Shown: positions 1 through 9,131, numbered from the stretch's first letter. The stretch is 64,000 nucleotides of DNA from Pseudomonas lini (GCF_001042905.1 NZ_JYLB01000011.1:1-64000); one strand, 5' to 3'. Notes: generated by a model from the sequence alone, not told the origin. Made by a program: numbers and translations.

Positions 1-19
1 CGTTACACGCTGCTGTCAA
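1..19 (-). promoter_or_regulatory. -35 part of a stable-RNA (rRNA-type) promoter running off the left edge
   Basis: Read on the minus strand, positions 19 to 14 give a perfect TTGACA, followed by GCAGCGTGTAACG up to the window edge. From memory this is the core of the Pseudomonas promoter just ahead of 16S rRNA operons; its -10 box would lie to the left of base 1. Together with the promoter at 195-222 it suggests that an rRNA operon transcribed leftward begins just outside the window. Bases 20-194 are the spacer or leader between the two promoters and hold no convincing gene. Confidence 0.7.
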
Positions 20-194
20 CACCTCTTTTTCTCCGCTTTCGACCGAGATGATCGAACCGTCAATAAGGCGAAAACACACTGCCTTACCAACTCCTTCTGG
101 CTTCGATGAACTGAAGCGTAACCGCTGTCGAAAACTGCGTAACTCTTTGTTTACCAAGGAGTTTTCCGTTTCGACTGCGCCGGAAGTGGGGCGA

Positions 195-222
195 ATTATA
201 GACTTCCAGAATCTGCCGTCAA
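195..222 (-). promoter_or_regulatory. Strong sigma70 promoter of a leftward stable-RNA operon
   Basis: On the minus strand TTGACG (222-217) and a perfect TATAAT (200-195) are separated by 16 bases. Transcription would start near 188 and run left towards the second promoter at the window edge. Near-consensus tandem promoters followed by a long non-coding leader are typical of Pseudomonas rRNA operons. The RNA genes themselves are not in the window, so the operon identity is inferred. Confidence 0.7.
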
Positions 223-279
223 CCCCTGATTACGCTTTTCTATCAATAACTTGCGGAAAGCCGGAAAACTGCGCATCCC

Positions 280-319
280 CTCTATATAGGAGAGCAAAAA
301 CAGCCCTCCTATATAGAAG
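280..319 (-). terminator. Stem-loop downstream of gcdG
   Basis: CTCTATATAGGAG (280-292) pairs with CTCCTATATAGAAG (306-319) around a short loop that carries a T-run on the minus strand. It lies 7 bases past the gcdG stop and ahead of the rRNA-type promoters, so it probably ends the gcdH-gcdG transcript. Each arm also contains the self-complementary octamer CTATATAG, so alternative pairings are possible. There is no clean T-tail after the stem, so termination efficiency is uncertain. Confidence 0.5.
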
Positions 320-325
320 GAATAC

Positions 326-1546
326 TCAGAGCACTCCAGACGCCTTGAACCCAGCAACGACGCTGGCATCCAGACCCAACACCCGCTGCAGAACCTCCAG
401 CGTGTGCTCACCCAACAAAGGAGGCGCACTATGGTACTCCACCGGAGTCTCGGACAGACGTATCGGGCTCGCAACCTGCGGCACCATCCCGGCCAAGGCA
501 TGAGGCAGCTCAATGGCCAACCCCCGCGCCTGAACCTGAGGATCGGCAAACATCTGAGCCAGATCATTGATCGGTCCGCATGGCACGCCTGCCTGCTCCA
601 GCTGCGCCACCCATTCGGCAGTAGTCTTGAACACGGTCGCCTGGCGGATAAGCGGAATCAATACTGCTCGGTTAGCCACCCGCAATTTGTTGGTCGCAAA
701 ACGTGGATCATCCGCCCACTGCGGCTGACCAGCCACCTGCGCAAACTTGCGGAACTGCCCATCGTTACCCACGGTGAGGATGAAATCGCCATCGGCCGTA
801 GGAAAGTCCTGATAAGGCACGATATTCGGGTGAGCGTTGCCCAGGCGTTTAGGCGCAACGCCTGTAGTCAGGTAGTTCATCGCCTGATTGGCCAGACACG
901 CCACCTGAACATCCAGCAATGCCATGTCTATATGCTGACCGCCACCGCCCTGGTCCCGATGAGCCAAGGCCGCCAGGATCGCTACCGTTGAGTAGAGACC
1001 GGTCAAAATATCTGTCAGCGCCACGCCGACTTTCACCGGGCCCGCGCCTTCATCTCCTTCGGGACGACCGGTCAGGCTCATCAGGCCGCCCAAGCCCTGG
1101 ATCATGAAGTCGTAACCCGCACGCTTGGCATACGGACCTGTCTGACCGAATCCAGTGATCGAGCAATAGATCAGCTTCGGATTAATCGCCTTGAGCGATT
1201 CATAGTCCAGCCCGTAAGCCGCCAGACCACCGACCTTGAAGTTTTCAATGAGGATGTCCGACTTCGCCGCCAGCTCACGCACGAGCTGCTGCCCCTCTGG
1301 CCGCGTGAAGTCGATGGTCACTGATTGCTTATTGCGATTGGCGGACAAGTAATAGGCCGCCTCGCTGGTGTTCTCGCCATAGGCGTCTTTAAGGAACGGA
1401 GGCCCCCAGGCGCGCGTGTCATCGCCATTGCCCGGGCGCTCGACCTTGATGACTTCGGCGCCAAGGTCCGCCAGGATCTGCCCGGCCCAAGGCCCGGCAA
1501 GCACCCGCGACAAATCCAGTACCCGTAGATGCGAAAGCGCGCCCAT
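326..1546 (-). CDS. gcdG: Succinyl-CoA:glutarate CoA-transferase (CaiB/BaiF family)
   Basis: This 406-residue protein belongs to the class III (CaiB/BaiF, formyl-CoA transferase-like) CoA-transferases: the N-terminal LRVLDLSRVLAGPWAGQ and the internal ENFKVG and GFGQTGPY segments are typical. Family members carry CoA on a conserved Asp. Its position 13 bases downstream of glutaryl-CoA dehydrogenase, behind a divergent LysR gene, matches the Pseudomonas gcdH-gcdG arrangement. There the enzyme activates glutarate, from lysine via 5-aminovalerate, to glutaryl-CoA. The length is normal for the family. Substrate specificity is inferred from context; other dicarboxylate acceptors cannot be excluded. 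Confidence 0.85.
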   Translation of the reverse strand: MGALSHLRVLDLSRVLAGPWAGQILADLGAEVIKVERPGNGDDTRAWGPPFLKDAYGENTSEAAYYLSANRNKQSVTIDFTRPEGQQLVRELAAKSDILIENFKVGGLAAYGLDYESLKAINPKLIYCSITGFGQTGPYAKRAGYDFMIQGLGGLMSLTGRPEGDEGAGPVKVGVALTDILTGLYSTVAILAALAHRDQGGGGQHIDMALLDVQVACLANQAMNYLTTGVAPKRLGNAHPNIVPYQDFPTADGDFILTVGNDGQFRKFAQVAGQPQWADDPRFATNKLRVANRAVLIPLIRQATVFKTTAEWVAQLEQAGVPCGPINDLAQMFADPQVQARGLAIELPHALAGMVPQVASPIRLSETPVEYHSAPPLLGEHTLEVLQRVLGLDASVVAGFKASGVL

Positions 1547-1559
1547 GGCCGTACTCCTA

Positions 1560-2741
1560 TTAATAGAACGCCTGGATGCCGGTCTGCGCGCGACCGAGGA
1601 TCAGCGCGTGGACGTCATGCGTACCTTCATAGGTATTCACCACTTCCAGGTTGACGAGGTGCCGAGCGACACCGAACTCATCGGAGATGCCGTTGCCACC
1701 CAGCATGTCGCGCGCCATGCGGGCGATATCGAGGGATTTGCCACAGGAGTTGCGCTTCATCATCGAAGTAATCTCGACGGCAGCAGTGCCTTCATCCTTC
1801 ATACGACCCAGACGCAGGCAGCCTTGCAGCGCCATGGTGATTTCAGTCTGCATGTCAGCCAGCTTCTTCTGGATCAACTGTGTGGCCGCCAATGGACGAC
1901 CAAACTGCTTACGATCCAGGGTGTACTGGCGAGCGGTGTGCCAGCAGAACTCGGCAGCGCCCAGTGCGCCCCAGGAAATGCCGTAACGCGCTGAGTTAAG
2001 GCAGGTAAAAGGGCCTTTCAAGCCACGGACATCCGGGAAAATGTTCTCTTCAGGGACAAACACGTTGTCCATGACGATCTCGCCGGTGATGGATGCACGC
2101 AGACCAACCTTACCGTGAATCGCCGGAGCGCTAAGGCCTTTCCAGCCCTTCTCCAGAACAAAACCACGAATATCGCCCGCGTCGTCCTTGCCCCAAACCA
2201 CGAACACATCGGCGATCGGGCTGTTGGTGATCCACATTTTGCTGCCGGTGAGGCTGTAGCCGCCTTCCACTTTGCGTGCACGAGTAATCATCGCGCCCGG
2301 GTCGGAACCGTGGTCAGGCTCGGTCAGACCGAAGCAACCGATCCATTCACCCGAGGCCAGTTTCGGCAGGTATTTCTGCTTTTGTGCTTCGGTACCGAAT
2401 TCGTTGATCGGCACCATGACCAGCGAGGACTGCACGCTCATCATCGAGCGATAGCCAGAGTCGACACGCTCGACCTCACGGGCAATCAGACCGTAATTGA
2501 CGTAGTTAAGGCCGCTGCCACCGTATTGCTCAGGAATGGTCGCACCCAACAGACCCACTTCACCCATCTCGCGGAAGATCGCCGGGTCGGTCTTCTCATG
2601 ACGGAAAGCTTCGAGAACACGCGGCGCGAGCTTCTGCTGAGCGAATTGCTGAGCGGTGTCGCGAATCATGCGTTCTTCTTCACTGAGCTGTTGATCCAGC
2701 AGCAGGGGATCGATCCAGTTGAAGCTAGCTTTACCGCCCAT
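1560..2741 (-). CDS. gcdH: Glutaryl-CoA dehydrogenase
   Basis: This 393-residue acyl-CoA dehydrogenase oxidatively decarboxylates glutaryl-CoA to crotonyl-CoA using FAD and electron-transfer flavoprotein, in lysine and glutarate catabolism. The C-terminal NTYEGTHDVHALILGRA contains the family's catalytic Glu in the YEGTHD context, and FGLTEPDHGSDP is the flavin-proximal signature. The N-terminal FNWIDPLLL is characteristic of glutaryl-CoA rather than short-chain acyl-CoA dehydrogenases. It is the first gene of a two-gene leftward operon with gcdG, divergent from the LysR regulator across 157 bases. Confidence 0.93.
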   Translation of the reverse strand: MGGKASFNWIDPLLLDQQLSEEERMIRDTAQQFAQQKLAPRVLEAFRHEKTDPAIFREMGEVGLLGATIPEQYGGSGLNYVNYGLIAREVERVDSGYRSMMSVQSSLVMVPINEFGTEAQKQKYLPKLASGEWIGCFGLTEPDHGSDPGAMITRARKVEGGYSLTGSKMWITNSPIADVFVVWGKDDAGDIRGFVLEKGWKGLSAPAIHGKVGLRASITGEIVMDNVFVPEENIFPDVRGLKGPFTCLNSARYGISWGALGAAEFCWHTARQYTLDRKQFGRPLAATQLIQKKLADMQTEITMALQGCLRLGRMKDEGTAAVEITSMMKRNSCGKSLDIARMARDMLGGNGISDEFGVARHLVNLEVVNTYEGTHDVHALILGRAQTGIQAFY

Positions 2742-2898
2742 GAGTGAGTCCTCTCGAATCGGGTCAAATAACGTGGAGTGATCCTAGGCCGGGTTTGGCT
2801 TCACGACAAACGAGGATTTTGCATACTGTTGTGCTAATTTCTCACTCCGTAACGTCGCAAAATGGCTTATATGCGATGTATTAGTGAGGTTGACGTAC

Positions 2899-3798
2899 AT
2901 GCGCAGGAAGATCCCCAGCACTACCGCCCTGATCAGCTTTGAGGCGGCAGCGCGCCATGAGAGCTTTACCAAGGCCGCCCAGGAACTTTCCCTCACGCAA
3001 GGAGCAATTTGCCGACAGATCGCCAGCCTGGAGGAGTTCCTCAGCGTCGAACTATTCCGACGCTCCCGGCGCGGAGTGAAGCTGACGGAGGCCGGGCTTT
3101 CCTACAGCCGCCGAGTAGCCACCCAACTCGATGCGGTTGAACGCGACACTTTGTCAGTGATGGGCCAGCAAGGCGCCAACATGATCGAGTTGGCGGTGGT
3201 GCCAACCTTCGGCACTCAATGGCTGCTACCGCGACTCAAGGATTTTCAGCAGAAACACCCGGAAGTGACGGTCAACCTTACCAACCGCACGCGCCCCTTC
3301 CTGTTCGCCGACACCGACTTCGACGCCGCGATCTATTTCGGCGACGCAGACTGGCCAGGTACCGAATCCCACAGGCTAATGGGCGAAAATCCGATGCCGG
3401 TGTGCAGCCCCACGTTACTGGGCAAAAAAACCAATCTGAGCCCTAGTGAAATCGCCGAACTGCCCCTGCTGCAGCAGACCACACGTCCTTATGCCTGGCG
3501 CCAGTGGTTCAACTCCCAAAACCTGAATATCCCGCGAGACATGACAGGGCCGCGTTACGAGCTATTCTCCATGCTTGCTCAGGCTGCGATGCACGATATG
3601 GGGATCGCGCTGATTCCACCGTTCCTGATTCAGCGCGAATTGGCAGAGAAGCGCCTGGTGATTGCCAACGCCCAGGCACTATCGAGCATTAAGGCCTATT
3701 ACCTGATGATTCCCGAGCGAAAGATCGAATCTGCGTCTTTAAGGGCATTTCGCGATTGGCTGGTGATTCAGGCACAAGGCTACAGCCTAGAAGGATAA
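2899..3798 (+). CDS. gcdR: LysR-type regulator of the glutarate operon
   Basis: A 299-residue LysR-family protein: N-terminal winged helix-turn-helix (about residues 5-65, FEAAARHESFTKAAQELSLT) followed by a periplasmic-binding-like effector domain. The ATG at 2899 is preferred because GAGG lies about 9 bases upstream and it places the HTH correctly; a GTG five codons earlier (2884) is an alternative. It is divergently transcribed from gcdH, the usual LysR geometry, and is probably the activator of gcdH-gcdG with glutarate or a derivative as inducer. The function is inferred from position. Confidence 0.8.
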   Translation: MRRKIPSTTALISFEAAARHESFTKAAQELSLTQGAICRQIASLEEFLSVELFRRSRRGVKLTEAGLSYSRRVATQLDAVERDTLSVMGQQGANMIELAVVPTFGTQWLLPRLKDFQQKHPEVTVNLTNRTRPFLFADTDFDAAIYFGDADWPGTESHRLMGENPMPVCSPTLLGKKTNLSPSEIAELPLLQQTTRPYAWRQWFNSQNLNIPRDMTGPRYELFSMLAQAAMHDMGIALIPPFLIQRELAEKRLVIANAQALSSIKAYYLMIPERKIESASLRAFRDWLVIQAQGYSLEG

Positions 3799-4232
3799 AG
3801 GCTTGCACTTATTAGCTGACCCCGTAGTCAGCAAAACAAAAGCACTACAGATATAAGTATTTGTCGCATATTGGCAGACTGTACTGAGGAGTAGCACAAA
3901 CGTCCTACAAAGGCCTGAATACGTGGCCTTGAGCCTCTATTGGCAGGCAATGACGACTCATTCACCGTGCCGATGTGTAAATTCTTGAATTTTGGACAGA
4001 ATCCTCACAAGCCACGGCCTACAAGGGATTGCGCCGATCACTGCGACATTCGGTCACGGGGTGACTTGTAGTTAATTTTCCGTCACCCGTCATAATCCCT
4101 TGAAGGGCACAAAGTTCGCCTGCAAAATGCCGCGCCCCGCCCTGATTTGGCGGGATCGTGCTGATCGGCCACCCCAGACGCACCATCCGAAGTGCCTGGG
4201 TTTACTCAACAAGATCACGCAGGAGATTTGAC
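3799..4232 (+). promoter_or_regulatory. Intergenic region with probable pnt promoter
   Basis: This 434-base gap has no credible gene. GCTGAC (3815-3820) and GTCAGC (3827-3832) form a hairpin after gcdR but without a T-run. AAGGCC/GGCCTT (3910-3915, 3925-3930) is a second inverted repeat. A possible sigma70 promoter for pntAA is TTGTAG (4067-4072), 18 bases, CATAAT (4091-4096), giving a long 5' leader. GTCACGGGGTGAC just upstream of it is a small palindrome that could be an operator. All of this is weak single-sequence evidence. Confidence 0.35.
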
Positions 4233-5354
4233 GTGCACATTGGTGTTCCTCTCGAAACCCAGACGGGTGAAACACGGGTTGCTGCAACCCCGGAAACCAT
4301 CAAGAAGCTGATCGGCCAGGGTCATAAGGTCACTGTGCAAAGCGGCGCCGGCATTAATGCCAGCGTTGTCGACAGTGCTTATGAAGCGGCAGGCGCAAAC
4401 ATTGGCAGCGCCAATGATGCATTTGGCGCAGAGCTGATTCTCAAGGTGGTCGCCCCCAGCGACAGCGAGCTGACACTGATAAAGAGCGGCACCGTTGTGG
4501 TGGGCATGCTCAATCCGTTCAGCAATGAAACCATCGCAAAAATGGCCGAGTGCGGCATTACCGCGTTTGCGCTGGAAGCCGCGCCGCGTACCTCCCGCGC
4601 CCAGAGCCTGGATGTGCTGTCGTCCCAGGCCAACATCGCCGGCTATAAAGCCGTGTTGCTGGCCGCTCACCACTATCCACGCTTCATGCCGATGCTGATG
4701 ACTGCTGCGGGCACCGTGAAAGCGGCGCGCGTGCTGATTCTTGGCGCTGGCGTAGCCGGTTTGCAGGCGATTGCCACGGCGAAACGTCTGGGAGCAGTCA
4801 TCGAAGCGTCCGACGTGCGTCCTGCCGTGAAGGAACAGATCGAATCCCTGGGTGCGAAATTCGTCGATGTGCCGTACGAAACCGATGAAGAGCGCGAATG
4901 CGCCGTCGGTGTCGGCGGTTACGCACGCCCCATGCCGGCCAGCTGGATGCAGCGCCAGGCCTTGGCCGTGCACGAACGCGCCAAGCAGGCTGACATTGTC
5001 ATCACCACCGCACTGATCCCGGGCCGCAAGGCGCCGACGCTATTGAGCGCCGAAACCGTGGCGCAAATGAAGCCAGGCTCGGTGGTCATCGACCTCGCGG
5101 CAGCCCAGGGCGGCAACTGCCCGCTGACCGTGGCCGATCAGGTGGTCGTCGAAAATGGCGTGACCATTTGCGGCCCGACCAATCTGGCCGGCGCAGTCGC
5201 GGCCGATGCCTCGGCTCTGTACGCGCGCAACCTGCTGGACTTCCTGAAGCTGGTCTTCAACAAAGAAGGCCAGTTCGAAGTGAACCTCGAAGACGACATC
5301 GTCGCCGCGTGCCTGATGTGCCGCGACGGCCAAGTCATCCGCAAAAACGCCTAA
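4233..5354 (+). CDS. pntAA: NAD(P) transhydrogenase alpha subunit, part 1 (soluble domain I)
   Basis: This 373-residue protein is the NAD(H)-binding domain I of proton-translocating transhydrogenase, which transfers hydride between NADH and NADP+ at the inner face of the membrane. It has the alanine-dehydrogenase/PNT N- and C-terminal domains; RVLILGAGVAGLQA (about residue 170) is the Rossmann dinucleotide motif, and the sequence begins IGVPLETQTGETRVAATP. The GTG at 4233 is chosen because AGGAG lies 7 bases upstream; the reading frame extends further 5' but that part is not conserved-looking. It is the first gene of pntAA-pntAB-pntB, with alpha split into two polypeptides as in many Pseudomonas. 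Confidence 0.93.
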   Translation: MHIGVPLETQTGETRVAATPETIKKLIGQGHKVTVQSGAGINASVVDSAYEAAGANIGSANDAFGAELILKVVAPSDSELTLIKSGTVVVGMLNPFSNETIAKMAECGITAFALEAAPRTSRAQSLDVLSSQANIAGYKAVLLAAHHYPRFMPMLMTAAGTVKAARVLILGAGVAGLQAIATAKRLGAVIEASDVRPAVKEQIESLGAKFVDVPYETDEERECAVGVGGYARPMPASWMQRQALAVHERAKQADIVITTALIPGRKAPTLLSAETVAQMKPGSVVIDLAAAQGGNCPLTVADQVVVENGVTICGPTNLAGAVAADASALYARNLLDFLKLVFNKEGQFEVNLEDDIVAACLMCRDGQVIRKNA

Positions 5355-5369
5355 GCAGGGATTCAGACG

Positions 5370-5693
5370 ATGGAAGAGCTTATCTCCCCCGGTATCTACA
5401 ACCTGATCATCTTCGTGCTGGCGATTTATGTCGGTTATCACGTGGTGTGGAACGTTACACCTGCACTGCATACGCCGTTGATGGCGGTGACCAACGCCAT
5501 TTCGGCGATTGTGATCGTCGGCGCCATGCTGGCGGCAGCTTTGACCGTGACCCCACTGGGCAAGACCATGGGCACCCTGGCGGTGGCTCTGGCGGCAGTG
5601 AACGTGTTCGGTGGCTTCCTCGTGACTCGCAGAATGCTTGAGATGTTCAAGAAAAAAGCCCCGAAAGCCGTAAAAGAAGAGGCGCCCAAGTAA
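5370..5693 (+). CDS. pntAB: NAD(P) transhydrogenase alpha subunit, part 2 (membrane)
   Basis: This 107-residue protein consists almost entirely of three to four hydrophobic helices (starting LIIFVLAIYVGYHVVW) and a short basic/acidic tail. It corresponds to the membrane C-terminal part of the E. coli PntA chain. It follows pntAA by 15 bases and overlaps the pntB start codon by one base, so the three genes are one translational unit. The N-terminal sequence ISPGIYNLIIFVLA fits PntAB well. Confidence 0.92.
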   Translation: MEELISPGIYNLIIFVLAIYVGYHVVWNVTPALHTPLMAVTNAISAIVIVGAMLAAALTVTPLGKTMGTLAVALAAVNVFGGFLVTRRMLEMFKKKAPKAVKEEAPK

Positions 5694-7129
5694 TGAGCAT
5701 GAATCTGGTAACGACGCTCTACCTGATCGCGTCGATCTGCTTCATCCAGGCCCTCAAAGGCCTGTCGCACCCAACCACGTCGCGGCGTGGCAATGTCTAC
5801 GGCATGCTTGGCATGGCGTTGGCGATCCTCACTACCGTGGGCCTCATCTATAAGCTGGGCGCTGAGCTTGCTACTGCCGGCAGCGGTTACGTCATCGTGG
5901 GTCTGTTGGTCGGCGGCACTGCCGGCTCGATCATGGCCAAGCGTGTTGAAATGACCAAGATGCCGGAACTGGTCGCCTTCATGCACAGCATGATCGGTAT
6001 GGCCGCAGTGTTCATCGCGATCGCTGCGGTGGTCGAGCCGCAATCCCTGGGCATCGTCAAGCAACTGGGTGATTCCATTCCTGCCGGTAACCGCATGGAG
6101 CTGTTCCTCGGCGCGGCCATCGGTGCAATCACCTTCTCCGGTTCGGTGATCGCGTTCGGCAAGCTGTCGGGCAAGTACAAGTTCCGCCTGTTTCAGGGCG
6201 CACCGGTACAGTTCGGCGGTCAGCACAAGCTGAACCTGCTGCTGGGCCTGGCGACACTGGCTCTGGGCATCACCTTCATGCTGACCGGCAACCTTAGCGC
6301 TTTCGCCCTGATGCTAGCCCTGGCCTTCGTGCTGGGCGTGCTGATCATCATCCCGATCGGCGGCGCAGACATGCCCGTCGTGGTGTCCATGCTGAACAGT
6401 TACTCCGGCTGGGCAGCAGCGGGTATCGGCTTCTCGCTGAACAACTCGATGCTGATTATTGCCGGCTCGCTGGTCGGTTCTTCCGGTGCGATCCTCTCGT
6501 ACATTATGTGCAAGGCGATGAACCGTTCGTTCTTCAACGTGCTGCTCGGCGGTTTCGGCAACACCGCAGATGCCGCTGGCCCGGCAGGTTCGAAAGAAGC
6601 CCGCCCGGTGAAATCCGGTTCGGCTGACGACGCCACCTTCCTGCTGACCAACGCCGACACCGTGATCATCGTTCCGGGCTATGGCCTGGCGGTGGCCCGT
6701 GCGCAGCACGCATTGAAAGAGCTGACCGAGAAGCTGACCCACCGTGGTGTGACCGTGAAGTATGCGATTCACCCGGTTGCGGGCCGGATGCCTGGCCACA
6801 TGAACGTATTGCTGGCCGAGGCCGAAGTGCCTTACGACCAGGTGTTCGAGATGGAAGACATCAACTCCGAGTTCGGTCAGGCCGACGTGGTGCTGGTGCT
6901 CGGCGCCAACGACGTGGTTAACCCGGCGGCCAAGAACGATCCGAAATCGCCGATTGCCGGCATGCCTATTCTGGAAGCGTTCAAAGCCAAGACCATCATC
7001 GTCAACAAGCGCTCGATGGCCAGCGGCTATGCCGGTCTGGACAACGAACTGTTCTACCTGGACAAGACCATGATGGTTTTCGGCGACGCCAAGAAAGTCA
7101 TCGAAGACATGGTTAAAGCCGTCGAGTAA
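5693..7129 (+). CDS. pntB: NAD(P) transhydrogenase beta subunit
   Basis: This 478-residue protein has an N-terminal membrane domain II with about nine hydrophobic helices (residues 1-260). A C-terminal NADP(H)-binding domain III follows; it shows the GYGLAVARAQ and HPVAGRMPGHMNVLLAEA segments typical of the family. It completes the transhydrogenase that couples proton entry to NADPH formation. The start overlaps the pntAB stop (TAATG). A strong intrinsic terminator follows 20 bases after the stop, closing the operon. Confidence 0.94.
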   Translation: MSMNLVTTLYLIASICFIQALKGLSHPTTSRRGNVYGMLGMALAILTTVGLIYKLGAELATAGSGYVIVGLLVGGTAGSIMAKRVEMTKMPELVAFMHSMIGMAAVFIAIAAVVEPQSLGIVKQLGDSIPAGNRMELFLGAAIGAITFSGSVIAFGKLSGKYKFRLFQGAPVQFGGQHKLNLLLGLATLALGITFMLTGNLSAFALMLALAFVLGVLIIIPIGGADMPVVVSMLNSYSGWAAAGIGFSLNNSMLIIAGSLVGSSGAILSYIMCKAMNRSFFNVLLGGFGNTADAAGPAGSKEARPVKSGSADDATFLLTNADTVIIVPGYGLAVARAQHALKELTEKLTHRGVTVKYAIHPVAGRMPGHMNVLLAEAEVPYDQVFEMEDINSEFGQADVVLVLGANDVVNPAAKNDPKSPIAGMPILEAFKAKTIIVNKRSMASGYAGLDNELFYLDKTMMVFGDAKKVIEDMVKAVE

Positions 7130-7148
7130 TACCCTTCGGCAACCTGAA

Positions 7149-7174
7149 CGCCCCGACTCGTCGGGGCGTTTTTG
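7149..7174 (+). terminator. Intrinsic terminator of the pnt operon
   Basis: CGCCCCGA, a two-base loop and TCGGGGCG form a GC-rich hairpin followed directly by five T residues, 20 bases downstream of the pntB stop. It is a textbook rho-independent terminator for rightward transcription. Confidence 0.9.
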
Positions 7175-7318
7175 CTTGTGGCTGTTACGGATCCTGTAAC
7201 GGTGTTTTGTCTGAAAGACCCAGAATAGACGCCTCGAATGCGACCTTGGTAGCGGGACGCAGGCTCATCAAATTCACTAGACTGCGCACCTTGCTTCCGT
7301 TGCCCCGAGAAAATAATT

Positions 7319-8812
7319 ATGTACCGTGACCGTATTCGCTTGCCTTCGTTGTTGGACAAGGTGATGAGCGCCGCCGACGCTGCCGCTCTGATTCAGGACG
7401 GCATGACCGTCGGCATGAGCGGCTTTACCCGAGCCGGCGAAGCCAAGGCTGTGCCTCATGCACTGGCCGAGCGCGCCAAGGTCACGCCGCTGAAAATTAC
7501 CCTGATGACCGGTGCCAGCCTGGGCAACGACCTCGACAAACAACTGACTGAAGCCGGCGTACTGTCGCGACGCATGCCGTTCCAGGTGGACAGCACCCTG
7601 CGCAAGGCGATCAATGCCGGCGAAGTCATGTTCATCGACCAGCACCTGTCGGAAACCGTGGAGCTATTGCGCAACCAACAACTCAAGCTACCGGACATCG
7701 CGGTGATCGAAGCCGTGGCAATTACCGAGCAGGGCCATATCGTGCCGACCACCTCGGTAGGCAACTCGGCCAGCTTCGCGATTTTCGCCAAACACGTGAT
7801 CGTCGAGATCAACCTGGCGCACAACCCGAATCTCGAAGGTCTGCACGACATCTATATCCCGACCTACCGGCCGACCCGCACGCCTATTCCGCTGGTGAAG
7901 GTCGACGACCGCATCGGCAGTACCGCCATCCCGATACCGCCCGAAAAAATCGTCGCGATCGTGATCACTAATCAGTCCGACTCGCCGTCCACTGTCTTGC
8001 CGCCTGACAGCGACACACAGGCCATCGCTGATCACCTGATCGATTTCTTCAAACAAGAAGTGGCTGCCGGGCGCATGACCAACAAGCTAGGCCCGCTGCA
8101 AGCCGGTATCGGCACTATTGCCAATTCGGTGATGTGCGGCTTGATCGATTCGCCGTTTGAAGACCTGACCATGTACTCCGAAGTGCTGCAGGATTCGACT
8201 TTCGACCTGATCGACGCTGGCAAGCTGAGCTTTGCTTCGGGCAGTTCGATCACCCTGTCGAGCCGGCGCAATGCCGATGTGTTCGGGAATCTGGAGCACT
8301 ATAAGGACAAGCTGGTGCTGCGCCCTCAGGAAATCTCGAACCATCCCGAAGTGGTGCGGCGCTTGGGCATCATTGGCATCAACACTGCCCTGGAGTTCGA
8401 CCTGTACGGCAACGTCAATTCCACCCACGTCTGCGGCACACGAATGATGAATGGCATCGGCGGCTCCGGCGATTTCGCGCGCAATGCGCACCTGGCCATC
8501 TTTGTCACCAAGTCGATTGCCAAGGGTGGCGCGATTTCCAGCGTGGTTCCCATGGTCAGCCACGTCGACCACACAGAACATGACGTCGACATTCTCGTGA
8601 CCGAAATAGGCCTGGCCGACCTGCGTGGCCTGGCACCGCGTGAGCGCGCGCGGGTCATCATCGACAACTGCGTTCACCCGGACTATCGACCTGCCTTGAA
8701 TGACTACTTCACTGCCGCTTGCGCAGTCGGCGGGCATACCCCGCACATCCTTCGCGATGCCCTGAGTTGGCACATAAACCTGGAAGAAACCGGGCGCATG
8801 CTCGCGGTGTAA
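7319..8812 (+). CDS. Acetyl-CoA hydrolase/transferase family protein (succinyl-CoA:acetate-type CoA-transferase)
   Basis: A 497-residue class I CoA-transferase related to Cat1/AarC/ScpC and annotated in Pseudomonas as acetyl-CoA hydrolase/transferase. ALEFDLYGNVNSTH contains the conserved Glu that forms the enzyme-CoA thioester in this family, and GIGGSGDFARNA is the glycine-rich CoA-contacting loop. Likely reaction: CoA exchange between succinyl-CoA and acetate or propionate. The length of about 500 is normal. It is monocistronic; the ATG at 7319 has only a weak purine-rich upstream stretch (GAGAAAA). The exact acyl donor and acceptor are not readable from sequence. Confidence 0.85.
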   Translation: MYRDRIRLPSLLDKVMSAADAAALIQDGMTVGMSGFTRAGEAKAVPHALAERAKVTPLKITLMTGASLGNDLDKQLTEAGVLSRRMPFQVDSTLRKAINAGEVMFIDQHLSETVELLRNQQLKLPDIAVIEAVAITEQGHIVPTTSVGNSASFAIFAKHVIVEINLAHNPNLEGLHDIYIPTYRPTRTPIPLVKVDDRIGSTAIPIPPEKIVAIVITNQSDSPSTVLPPDSDTQAIADHLIDFFKQEVAAGRMTNKLGPLQAGIGTIANSVMCGLIDSPFEDLTMYSEVLQDSTFDLIDAGKLSFASGSSITLSSRRNADVFGNLEHYKDKLVLRPQEISNHPEVVRRLGIIGINTALEFDLYGNVNSTHVCGTRMMNGIGGSGDFARNAHLAIFVTKSIAKGGAISSVVPMVSHVDHTEHDVDILVTEIGLADLRGLAPRERARVIIDNCVHPDYRPALNDYFTAACAVGGHTPHILRDALSWHINLEETGRMLAV

Positions 8813-8882
8813 TTGATACAGATTGCAGCTGACGCAAACACAGTTTCGTCAGCTCGCGGTGATAACACCCAACGCCGCAAAA

Positions 8883-9060
8883 AACTGTACTGCTGTACCG
8901 GTCTTTTCCTACGGTATTTTCCTATCTTTTGCGCTGTATTGAGCAGAAATGCACCGTATTAGTGCAGACAGGTACAGTTGCCTCAATTTCGACCAGTACA
9001 CTGCCTTTTAACAGTTAACTGGTCTCTCACAATACAGGTGAACTGTATCTACAGAGACTG
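8883..9060 (+). promoter_or_regulatory. Upstream region of DUF1127 gene with repeated CTGTAC/GTACAG motifs
   Basis: The 319 bases between the CoA-transferase and the DUF1127 gene contain no gene but a cluster of related motifs: ACTGTAC (8884-8890), CTGTACCGGT (8893-8902), GGTACAGT (8971-8978), ACCAGTACA (8992-9000), and the looser AACTGTATC near 9050. The GGTACAGT/ACCAGTACA pair recurs ahead of the second DUF1127 locus (9489-9525). The arrangement looks like binding sites for one regulator, perhaps of the GntR/MocR type, but the protein is not in the window. Confidence 0.45.
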
Positions 9061-9131
9061 GCCAAACGAGAGGATCATTGGCATCAGTTAAACCACTACC
9101 TAATCCCGCCATAAGCGGAAGGATGTCAACC

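Noticed and set aside
48..503. 151-codon frame on the plus strand at the left end
   Set aside because: It crosses the rRNA-type promoters, the gcdG terminator and the 3' end of gcdG; composition is not protein-like.
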